From positions 42,639,253 through 42,703,252 of the forward strand of contig OX387187.1 of NCBI GenBank assembly GCA_947561395.2: a stretch of DNA of 64,000 nt. Direction: 5' to 3'. Position 1 is the stretch's first letter. Each line of letters starts with the position of its first letter. The notes under the pieces were generated by a model that had not been told where the DNA came from, made no database searches, and worked only from the letters and a program-made list of their open reading frames with translations. The stretch comes from Buxus sempervirens (lineage: Eukaryota > Streptophyta > Magnoliopsida > Buxales > Buxaceae). This document shows positions 1 to 12,000 of this stretch, in pieces. A program made the position numbers and the translations under genes.

Positions 1-3000
1 TTTCTACTTTTTATTAATGTGATATTGTTTATGGATTTATTTATTCAAAATAGATGCATATTTCTGAGGCTTAAATCACATGTGGTCATATAAAACATGC
101 AATGCAAGCCTTTACTTTTGAAAGCATTGCTTGTTGCTTCTGGAAACATATCAAATGTGGACGGGAAGATTTCATGGTATACAGATTTCGGACTGAATTT
201 GGGCTGCCTCTTCCAGTAAGAATCATATATGGATCAAATCATGGACCTGGAATATCTACCACATGTTCATATTTGGACTCAGATTTTACCACATACAATA
301 CACATCTGGCCATTTCATGCCCTTTATGTTCTGTCCAAAAGAATAAATATAAATATGAAGAAACTTCTATCCAATAAGGTGGCCAACTCTTTCAGCAATC
401 ATTGAAATGGCTATATTAGGTTTCTTCCCCAACAACTGCTATTTTCAAAATGCCAAGGCAGTTTTCATTCAAGATCAAGATCCCACTCTTTGTAAAATTT
501 TAACATTCACAAAAGGCCAGACTGAATCAAGGAGCAGATGCTGCTCCTCTTATATAAGGGAAAAAGGGGGAGGCACTTGAAGTAGTAAAATCTGAGAATA
601 TAATTTGCATAAGAAAGGCTCAGCACTACCTTCCAAACAAAGTTCTGTTCTTATGTAGCAATCTGCAGCAGCCGACTTGTTCCTAACATTCAGCTGTATG
701 TTTCAAATCAAGGATCAACACAAGTGGAGATATTCTAATGGCCAAGTAAAGCATCATTAAGGATAATTGGAAGTTGAATGCAAATCCAAATTTATTTCTA
801 TATCCCTTTCAGAAATGCTATATTGAAATGCTTTTAGTTCAAACCATATAAATGCCCATTATGAATGAATTTTACCGGGCCTTTAATTTTTCAACGAATA
901 TTGCGCAATTTTCTCCAAAAATATCACTGCATGCCCATCAAGATAATGTTTCCGCCATTATTTTCCAGTTTTATACCAGCGACTTGTGCAATAATTTGCG
1001 TGATAAATTGAATATGTAAATTTTTTCATCATGAGATATACCATTTCTTTAACATGAGCGGCTGACATTCTTAAAAAATATAAATTTTAATTACCCTGGA
1101 TGGTAGACAACAGTCTCCACAAATAACACAACACATAATAACTTTAAATCATTTTGAAACCTCTTATAAGATATGTATTTCTTGAAGATTTTCTAACAAC
1201 ATGAAAATTCATACAAGAACAATCAACTTATTAAACACTGACGTAGTAAACAGCCAATCGGCAAGATATGTGTTAAAGCTTAATGTTTTGTCTCAGACCT
1301 TCTGAAAGGGAATTAGATCAAATCTTTTAGGAGATATGTTTTTCTAATTTTCTTTCCTTCTGAAAACTCAACAATATTGTGTTTAAAAATTATATATGGT
1401 GATGTTGCACCCATGCAGATGCATGTCATTTTTTTTTTAACCTTTGTAAGGTTATAAACAAATACACAATGCTTAAGGTACATGAAAATTTGAAATGATA
1501 GTAAAACAATGAATTGTTCAACTGCTGAAGATACTTACAGAAGCAAGCTCTAGGGTTGAGCAGTGTATATTACTCCCATGTTTCAAAACCTGGTTTTTTC
1601 TTCCAAGCATGAATAAAGTTAACATGAATCACCAAAACATGTAATGTAAGTCAAAAAGAAGGGAAAAGAAAAATCTTCACAACCTGAATGAATATGCTTG
1701 GAAGCCTTTCTTTTATATCCTTTTGTGGAATGCTGAAGTAAAATCCTTGCCTGCTGTTAAATGGAAGTTTCAAATTTGGTAGCTTGAACTCCTCACGGTA
1801 TTTGTTTGCAAGGTTATGTATGGCTGTCAATTCAATGTTAAATTACCATCAAGTACATGACAACAATATGTAAAATAAATATTCATGGTACAAAGCAGAT
1901 GTCGAAATACCTTCACTAGTATCACAAAAGGATCTCCGTGCAACATCCAAGAGTCCATCTATTCCAGCCTTGACAGCAAAACACTGTTGTGTGCGGGCAA
2001 TGAAAGGAACCCGTGCATGAAGTACATCCTCATCAATCACATCACCAATCCTGAAAGAAAGGTTGACCTTCTCAAGTAAAATGGCAATGACTTTTTCTGA
2101 AAAAGGACAAAAAGTGAATCACGTGTGAATGACATATATTAGCCATTAAGCCTATAAATGTTCCTTCTGTACATAAAAGCAATGGAATAACACCATGATT
2201 AGTGCTTCCATTTGGATTCCTTTTTCAAATAAAAATGTTTAAAAAAAAAACAAAGATGCCTATTTCAGAGGCCATATGTAGGCATTTTAATAACTTCTTT
2301 TTTCAGTCTTGTCAACAGAAACCCAAAAATTGTTTTTGGTAATGACTGTTTTCAAATTGATTAAAAAAGAATTTTCAAAAGCAGCCCTGGCCTTTAGATG
2401 CTGAAAAAATTTCAGCTTTTAATTACAGCAATGTCATTTGTGTGTGTGTTTTTTTTTGTGGCATTTTTTTAATTTCATGTTTGGTTAATGTAATTATTTA
2501 AGGCTTTGTTTACCACCACCACCACAACGACTACCATTATGACCACCACAAACAGCCCCTCAATCTATCACGTGTCACAAGAATATCATCTAGTGGGTGT
2601 ACATAGGTCTCCCATGGGTGTGATCTCGTCAAATGACTACTAGTGGAAAAAAAACGGTTTTTTGCACCTATTCTGCTACATTATAACATATTTTCATTTA
2701 TGTCCCCTTGTTTTTTGTGTATATATATATATATATCCATACCCCTCTTTTGACTATAATTGCTGCAGGTGCACCCACGATATTAGAACTGTTAACTTAG
2801 TTATTTATTTTTATTAAATTGCTAAAATAACATTGTTTGAAACAAGAAACCTTTGGCATTTGACACCCTATTATCTTAACCTTTCATTTATATCTCTATT
2901 ATTATATTTATTTTATTTACACCTGAACACACCAACATCAACCTACTCAATTGATGATTGTTCGTTGAAACTTCACCTTCTCAAAAATTGGATGATGTTT

Positions 3001-6000
3001 CTTTTTCAGTTTTTTTTTTTTAAATTTTAAAATAGAAAAAGGAAAAACAATCATGCTCTTTAACACTAAAAGCTCCTATCTTAACATCCACTATAACTCA
3101 TTATACAGGATGAAGCAACTTCTAAGCATTACAATCACTTATATTTTTAGGAAATATATATATATATATAAACAGAACCCAATATCTTAGATGTAAGAAC
3201 TCTAATTTTTTAGTTATCTACATTATCCAATCCTATGTGTTCTAATCAAGGTTTGACATTTCGGCGGCCTCTCGCGAGGTGCCGCCAAAATTTCGCTTTT
3301 CGTGCCCTTAGCGGCACGAAAAATGACCCCGAAACGATCCCCTTGCGTTTCGTTGGGGTGCCACCGGCACGCCACCAATTTCGCTAATTTCGCCAGAATT
3401 TCATCAAAACATGAATTGTATAAAATCATGTGTATAAAGCCATTTCACTGGTGTGCCGCCAATTTCGCCAAAACATGGATTTCGTCAGGCCATTTCGTTC
3501 GCTTTTTGCTGGGGTGCCGTTGGTGTGCCGCCAATTTCGCCAAAAAAGCCTTTTCGGCCCATTTCACCAGCTTTTCGCCGGCAAACCGTTTCCGCCAGGC
3601 GGCACCGAAAAGTCGATCCTTGGTTCTAATAACTTATACCATGATTTAATACTAAAATTAAGTAACATTTCTTGGTTTACTTTAAGATTACTTGCATCAG
3701 TTTGATGTCCCTCATAGATGGGATTTAAAGATCCAGAAAGAACGATTCTCTTACATATATAAGGTTATAGTGAGTAGGACATAGGCGGGTTTGACAAACA
3801 CTAACTAGCTCTTATAAACATTTAAGACATACCAAACCAGCTTCTAACCTTATTGGGTTGTTCTTAGGGCGGGTCGGGTTGAATCGGCTATACTATAAAT
3901 GTTAAAATATTAGTGTTCATAAACAAAATATATAAAATAATTAATATATTTATTTATAAAGTACATATTTCAATTTTTATATATGATATATGCGATTTTC
4001 ACATATTTTAATGAATTAAGACTAGGTTTCTAGGAGGGTTGGACTAACCATACCTTAACCATAAAAAGGGTGGGGAGTGTTGTTGTTTGGAGCGTGTTAA
4101 CCAATTAACCCACCCCATTACCATCCTGAATGATGAGGCCTTGGGTATGATGTCTATGGGTATCGGATCTAGGTCAATCCTTTGGGTTGATTCTTGATTC
4201 AGAACCATTACACATATGAAAGATTTGCTTTTATGTACACGTTCATAGTGAGGATGAGTGCAATTGCAATGCTTATGGTGAATAAAGGAGTATAAATATG
4301 AAAAAAAAATGATTGCACTTTCTATTTTAGAAGTCATAAAACTATAAAAAAAAAATCCAATTTTTTAGAAGATAAGATCTTAAGGAATAATTGTCAATTT
4401 GGTAGGTGTCTTGGGGTGTAGATGCAATAAATGTAACACTATAGGAGTATAAATGAAAATAAAATATAATATGGGGGGACAAATGCAAAATGTTTTTAGT
4501 TTATAAGAGGTTACTTGATTCATTTAATGCAAATAGATAAAAATTTATGTATTTTAATGCCAACTGCCAAGTGTATGATTGAAACGATTATGGCAAATAA
4601 AGAGGTATAAATGTAAAAAACAAGAGGACATGAACAAAAATAGATTACAATGTGGTGGCATGGATGCAAAAAGCACAAAAAAATGACATCTCAATTATGA
4701 CTTGAGTAATTGCTTCTCTCCATAAAAGGAAAACTTTTATTCTATTATTCATTTTACTAAAAATCTCAATTTATCAAAGAAACACGAAGGTCATTTATGT
4801 TTGTGTCAGCCTTTATTAGAAGGAAAAGCTTCCTTCAAACTTGCCAATTTATGTTGGCTGTTTGAAAGGAATGTTACACTCCTATGGAAAGTTATTATTA
4901 CTGACTTTTGCAGACTTTTGCAGGAGTGTTCCAAGGCTTCTCACTTTTTGTGTAGAATTTTGCAAAAGAATTTAAATTTTGAAGAACCTTTAAAAATGCT
5001 AGTTTTGTTCTACTTCAAAAGTTTTAAGCTTTGAGATTTTGATCAATTTCAACTAGGTCCCACAAAAGATAAGTTCCTTATTGATTTCAAATAGGACAGG
5101 AAGTGATGGAAAAACAAGACTTAGCATCTATATTTCGACCGAAATTCCTTTCTAATGTTTTCTTCTAGTGCGATCAAGCTATATAAGTAATAAAATGTTT
5201 AATACTTCCTATCCTAATACAAATATAATCACCAATTAGCTATTGATAACACATTTAACACCAACTATTTTATCTTCATGTCATTATCTGCCATTATTCC
5301 TACGAACCCTCCGTATGTACCAATATTTACACTCATCAACCTCCTCAACCTCACATATTTCCATTCTGTCTCTTATAGCACATTCTAAATGCAAAAGCAC
5401 TACAATATTGTTTTGAATTTGCTGTATTTTATATGCATAACTGTACCCAAAAAAAGGTTATGTCAAGTAAGCAGCATGCAAAAAACTTTGCAGAATAATA
5501 AACCAAATAATAATATACCAATGCCAATGAAGTATGAAAAATATAAGTCTTTGGATAGGTTTGCAAGTTTCTAATTTCAAATTTTTTTTTATTAATCCCT
5601 TGTAGAATAGAAATTTCAATTTTACATTCAGTTTGGAATAATTTTAAAATAGGCTGACCAAATGTCATAAGGAAACATGTGATACCTGGTACACAATATG
5701 TCAAAAAGTTCCCACTTTTATCATCTATTGCCTTTTTTAATCTTTCACAAATGATTCAAAAATAAAAATGCATCAAAAGATATTATCAGTCAGATCTTTA
5801 AGACTCTTTTATCTGGTACTACTACATTGCCTTCTTATATGCCTCCAAAAATGCATCTGAGGCATTAACTTTAACTTCATTTCACATTTTGCTTCTAAAT
5901 CACTAGCCCTGCTTCCTAGTATCTCCCAATTTATGACTTTTATCAATTCATACTTCCAATTATTTCCATTATCTCTGTTGAAATTAAATTTTTAACCACA

Positions 6001-9000
6001 AGTTTTGGTAGACTGGCTTTGATTAGGATTTTATAACATATCCAGGTTAGAAAAAACCATCTAAATAATAGCATCAATGTTGAAAAGGTTGTGATGCATT
6101 ATACTTTTATCTAGTTTCCCTCTTAAACATGAACTGACATGGCAACTAGCAGGGATAAGTCAAAAAGCTCAGAGTTTATGTCACCTACAAGCCTTCATGT
6201 ATCACAGCCCTATTGTAAGGACCTGGTCAAAATTTCAAATAATAAATAGGGTTCAACTCTGACCAAGTCAAGAGTCCTTGTTTTGCATAAGTCCTATAGG
6301 TTATTGTACAGGAGATAGGTGCCTGCACACCCACCAGATCAATTTTTTTAAGTGTTAATATCAAACTTAAAACAACGGCTGAGATTAAATCTTTCTAATG
6401 AAGGGCATAAAGGTCATTAGACTTTAAATATATATTAATCAAGGGTTTAAAACCCTAATCCCGTTTTTGACATTGGAGGTGAGTTTTAAAGGATGGAGAA
6501 GAGGATTTTGGTGAAGAAATAGTGGTTTTGGAGCTACCCAACCCTAAACCTATGAAGGTAAGTGGTTTTAATCCATTTTTTATGCTTATAATGCTTAATC
6601 TCTCTTATCATCATCATTGATTTGTTCTTATATGAATCTGGGTTTTTGAAAGGCTCTTAATGTGTTAAAATGAATCTAAGAGAATAACATTATATTTTAT
6701 GAATTATAAACAAGGTAGTATTTGAGATCATGTATAAAGAGGAATATGAAGTTTTTCTTTGATTTATTGTTGAATGTATGTTACTGTTGATTTCACGTTT
6801 TGGGAATTGAAGAATCGGGGAAACATGATAGAACGTGAATTCACGTTTTTGGGAATCGGAGAATCTGGGAAACATGATAGAACGTGAATGCATGATTCAG
6901 AACTAGATTTCAATTACTTTTGTTGTAAAGGGTCGACAGGTTTAGAGAATGCAGTAGATTCAGTAGGTCCTGTTAACATTGGGTTGAACTAGATTTCAAT
7001 TAGTTTTATGATGAACAGTTGAAACCGACGATTTGGGTTGAACTAGATTTCAATTAGTTTTATGATGAAAAGTCGAAACAGTGATTTGGGTTGAACTAGA
7101 TTTCAATTAGTTTTATGATGAACAGTGGAACAGTCGATTTGGGTTGAACTAGATTTCAATTAGTTTTATGGTAAACAGTGAACAGTCAATTTTGAGTTGA
7201 AATCATTGTCTTTATTCTGGTTATTCTTTTGAAGTTAAACCTTATTTGTAATTACTTTACACTTCCACTTTTTTATTGAACCTAAAATTTAGTTACTTTA
7301 CTTTTCATTCGTCTGTAACTTTTGGACGAACCTGATTTTTAATTTAATTTACTTTTCAGTCATGGGCAGCTTTTTGGTTGAACCTCATTTTTAATTATCT
7401 TACTTTCATCCATGTGTTATGAGTTATTGTGATTTCCGTGAGATTACGGAATGACATGGAAATACTCAGTTGTGAACTTTGGGATATTTTATTTTGAAAT
7501 CTGTTTCTTGAGATGGGTGTACTGCTAGAGGGAAAACTACTAGTTCAGTACCCAGTAAGAGTATTGCTGGGATGAGTTTGTACTGCTAGTTAAAATACTA
7601 GTACAGTACCCACCGTGAATAAACGTTGGGAGATTTATGATGATTGTACTGCTAGTTGAGATACTAGTTCAGTACCCAATTGGGAACACTTGTGGGATGG
7701 TATTTGATGTACTTCTAGTATTTGCCACATACTAGTTAAGTACCTACAAGGATTACCGATGGGAGGATTGTACTCCTAGGACGTTACCTAGTTGAGTACC
7801 CAGTGAGGGACGCCTACTGGGATATAAATATTGATGAGTACTCCTGGCTTATGGTGCTGGTATGAGTACCCGGTGTGACTTCGGGTCTACTGGGAAATGT
7901 GGCTATGTGATACTCCTAGTGTAAATAACTAGTCAGAGTACCCAGTGACCGAATGGTCTCTTGGGAAGTTGAGATCTAGCGTTCTGATCTTATTGTGGGC
8001 TTAGTTCAATAAATCATTTAAATCTTTATTTTTGTCTATTGTTATTGTTATTATTGGTTATTAGGTAAATGGTTAAATTTCATGGTGAATTTCATTCTTA
8101 ATATATTCTGTTAAATTCTTTTGATGTTAATTGTTAAATTAATAGTTGATTTGATAGAGAGCATGATCCCTTGTATTTGAGATTTATGTACATGCTATAT
8201 ATATATTGACTATAAATGAATATAGGGAACACATGCATGAGTACAGTTTATTAAATATATATAATATTGATTGTATTTATATGAAGTAAAGTGGAAATTC
8301 AGCATGTAATCATATGGAGTGCATTAACTCCACTTACTGAGTTCATGTAAACTCACCCCTTACTATTTTACAGGAAACTATCGTAATCGTGGAGACGAGA
8401 AGAAATGAGAAGTTATTGAATTTATGATGTTTAGTGAATCTTATGAACATGTACTATTTAGGATTTGAACTTTTTGGTGTTATGTTTGGTTTCATGTAAT
8501 AGCTATGTGGTTTGGCCTTTTATCAAAATTGTTTTTAGATTCCGCTATGACTCTGATAATTAAGTTTATTAATGAGAATTTCATGTTTCGAGACGAAATT
8601 AATTTATAGGTTATATTCGCTTACGAGCAAGGTTACGTCCGGACCCACGTGTGTATAGTTATACACGATGTGTGGTTTCAGGGCGTGACACCAATGTCCC
8701 ATTTGCAATGCCAAATTGTAGATGTTCCAACTAGATATACCATCCTCCTTGGTTATCTGTTCGGTTGACTGTCACATGCATTTGTATTCTCATATTTATT
8801 TGTATTTCAATATGGATTTCTATTGAAGGTACCTCTTATCATATGATTTGTAAATTGGGGCCGTATGGTCTCTTCCATTTTGTAAAATTCATGCTGCCAA
8901 GTCCCAACTGATTTAGTTTATATGGATATTGGGATAGTGGGTTATTTTGATAGAAGCTGGTTCCTCAATTATATGTGTTGATAAGAATAGTAAAAGAGAG

Positions 9001-12000
9001 CAAAAATAGCAAGCACAGAGATACCGACTTATGTAGTTCAGCTTGAAAGCCTAAGTCTACAGGCAGCAAAGATGAGAAGATTCCATTAAATCAACTAGTT
9101 GTGGAGTATTCTTCCAACCACAGTAAACCCCCACTTCCAAAAAAAAACTATAAAACACAAAAAGTTTAGAGAGATCACACAAGACACAATAAGGGGCCAC
9201 GTAAGGATAACCCCAAAACCACCTCTGGAGAAGGCCCTAGGATATTGTGGAAAGAATACAAGACATCTACATAACAATAGGAACAGTGACTTTCTGAGAT
9301 TTCTTTTATTTTTTTAATTGTTAGTATTCTACTATGCAAATTTAAGGTTACTCCAAAAGGTGTGATATCTATTGACTTTGCAGATTTTTTTTTTGGATCA
9401 GTAATAAGAATGTATTCTATTAGAAATGTGATAAGAGAAAACAGAGATAAGAGTACATCCCATGAGGAGTGGGATGCATTCAAGACAGAAATCTAAAGAA
9501 ATTTTCCCTCTTATCAAATTTTCCATAACAGACCACCATAAATGATAACATGTTCACAATATTTGTGTGCGTATATGTAAGGATATAACTAAATATTGTC
9601 CATTATCAGCAGCAGCCATGAGACTTTACCTCTTTCTTATGGAAGAGTACTTTTCATTTTCCCAAATAGAATGGTAAATATTTCGAAGAAGAAAACTTTT
9701 TGCATCCTTGAGCACCTAAAGAAGTTCAAAATTCCATTATTTCTAGAGATGTTTAGCCTATTAATTCAGAACACACATGTAAAGAAAAACATCGCTACAT
9801 ACCTTTGACAGTAATGGCAGGGCTTCTAAAGCAGTCTTAAGAAGAATGATGCTTGATATCAATGCTTGACTCTTTTTAGCATTGTCAATCCTCACGACCT
9901 CATTTGTCACTTTCTTTGGCTTGAAGCAGAAATGACATAGTACTCGATCTGGCAGCAGAGCACAATAACATTGGCTTTTCTTTGCAATATGAGCAACTTC
10001 AGGAATTCATGAAAAAATTGATTATCATTAAATTTCAGTTACCAGTTTCCTTTGGAAATTTTCGAAGAACCTGTGAAAGACCAAAGAACAGCTCCTCATT
10101 GCTCATCAACTCATCCTGTAATTAAAAAAAACAAAAGAAAAAGAAAATGTCCTTGTGTTTGAGCTTTATTAGTTTAGAAGTCAAGGCATATATAAAAACA
10201 CAATAGATTGCAGAGTGCACTTTCACATAGCCAATAGCACAAATATGTTTTTATTTATGAGGAAGTAAATAAAAGTAAATGGCAAAAGCCTCTGTAAGAA
10301 AAGGTTAGAATAAAAAAATGTATCTGGCCTCCAAGAAATACAAAAGAACTTGTAATCAAATAAAAAGGTGACCAAGGTCAAGAATTGCTCAAAGGATAAA
10401 TGCAAGATGTAAATCCAATAAGTGGGAGGAGAAAACATTGCATAAGCCATTTGCGGAATATAATAAAAATAATTTGTTCTGCAATACATAAAATAACATG
10501 ACATTTTATCGTAGGATTTAGTCGTACTTTATTTTTATCACTAAAAACGTAACAGATTTATAAAAGAGAGAGAAAACACAATGAGTTATATATGTAAATA
10601 GATCTGGGTAGTTGGTACTTTTGAACTAGTCTGCAAGTGTGTACTTTGCATGCACACATGTTATATTCTGTCCCTCAAAGACACATCCATCTCCATTTTT
10701 TTATTTCATAAGATCCGAAGATCAGCCACAACAGAACTCTCCTGCCCAAAGCTGTCTCCAATCCCAGCCAAATAACACATCAGCCATGGTACTGAACAGT
10801 AAAATCTATTAAAATCTAAAAACCAACAGTAAGATCTGGTCTAATTTGATTAGACTGAACAGGCTGGGACCACCTCATATTGCTAATGCTGGCCATGTCC
10901 GTCCAGTCCGGTAACTGACCATGGGACATTAAACCATGCTGCTAATTATGTTCAGAAAATGACTAGGTTGAGTCCCAAGTGACAAATTTATGCCAGCAAG
11001 TTAGTTCCTGGCATGCAATATTAGGCTTCATTCTGCATTATAACTCAATTAAAGGCCTACTATTGCATCTCTTGTTTTGCAAATTTATACTTGCCATAAA
11101 GCGGGGGAAAATAAATCATAGAATCTTATAAGGAAAAACAAATATAAGTACAGCACTATGTTCCCACCTCCTTAATCCTTTTGTTAATTGTGAATCAGAG
11201 TCTTATATAAAGTATGCATCTTCTACTTCCTACTGAATGATAATCTAGTGGTTATAACTGATACCGATAGAACATAAAATATTGAAATTACAGTGCACTA
11301 GTGCGTTGTTAATTATTATTATTATTATAACAAAATAATTTTGTTATAGAAAATGCAACTATAACTAAAACCATCATTAGTACTATAGGATGAACCATGG
11401 ACAAAGACACCTTTGTCACTTTTTTGCATGGTTATGGGTATGTCAAATCTCAAAGTTCTAAAATCATGGTAAAAATAGATGGCCATAAATATTTATGAAG
11501 ACCTCAATATTTTCGCATAGAAATTCTATAACCTATTACTACTAGAATCATGGTATGTACCTGTGTTCAAAACTACCAAATAAATTGCAAAAGCAACAAT
11601 AAAATGTGTCGTACAATCTTACACTATATTATATGCATGTCCTTCGACATGTCTTCAAAAACCATTTAAAAAAACAAAACACAATGCCTTATCACAACTA
11701 ATTGGGACAAGCAGCACACTTGTTGCTGCTTACCACATCCCAATCTGTCAAAAACCATATCTTCAATAGCAAGTCTTGGAAAAACCTAAACAAAAAACAA
11801 GTCTGTACATGCCCAACCAGGCCTCTGACATGAGTAGACACAAGGATCATGGCAATAAGTGTATGACAAATTGACCACCTATAAAAAAAAAGTGCCCTAA
11901 ATACAATAGCTATAATGGTCATATTCCCAACTGGTTTAACAAATATAACATAAATTGAACAAAAAATTATAAAAACTATATTTAATACTGACCAGGCAAT

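Larger units (their letters stand above)
3205..4335. mobile_element. Unclassified transposon-derived repeat, copy A (contains two nested hAT MITEs)
   Basis: Alignable along its length with 14081-14862 once the MITE at 3247-3622 is removed. Shared landmarks are ACATTATCCAATC, CCATGATTTAA, TGTTAAAATATTAG and AGATTTGCTTTTAT. It lies between inverted arms near 2655-2765 and 4565-4685, which may make it the core of a Mutator-like element. No protein is encoded. Confidence 0.7.
6214..8690 (+). mobile_element. Gypsy-type solo LTR, about 2.48 kb, in MSH4 intron 11
   Basis: The segment begins TGTAAGGACCTGG and ends CAGGGCGTGACA, the TG..CA ends and GCGTGACA terminus seen in many plant Gypsy LTRs. Near 8343-8372 there is a run like ACTCACCCCTTACTATTTTA that occupies a typical position upstream of the LTR end. 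Flanks CCTAT and CCAAT match 4 of 5 and are probably the target duplication. No primer-binding site or internal coding follows, so I read it as a solo LTR. Three internal tandem arrays are listed separately. Family assignment (Tekay/Del-like) is an inference from these end motifs; no Pol protein is available. Confidence 0.78.

Noticed and set aside
102-377. 91-codon plus-strand ORF at the left edge
   Set aside because: No recognisable domain. It lies in MSH4 intron 15 on the opposite strand, in AT-rich sequence.
3302-3705. Two overlapping plus-strand ORFs of 91 and 115 codons
   Set aside because: They arise from the GC-rich internal repeats of the hAT MITE and follow its repeat period, not a protein pattern.
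7519-7965. CRISPR array
   Set aside because: Regular spacing with inverted repeats, but the whole unit is degenerate, there are no constant repeats with unique spacers, and the setting is a plant LTR.
9000-9330. Additional retroelement LTR near TAGTTCAGCTTGAAAGCC
   Set aside because: Words resemble plant repeat sequence, but no ends, duplication or second copy were found in the window.
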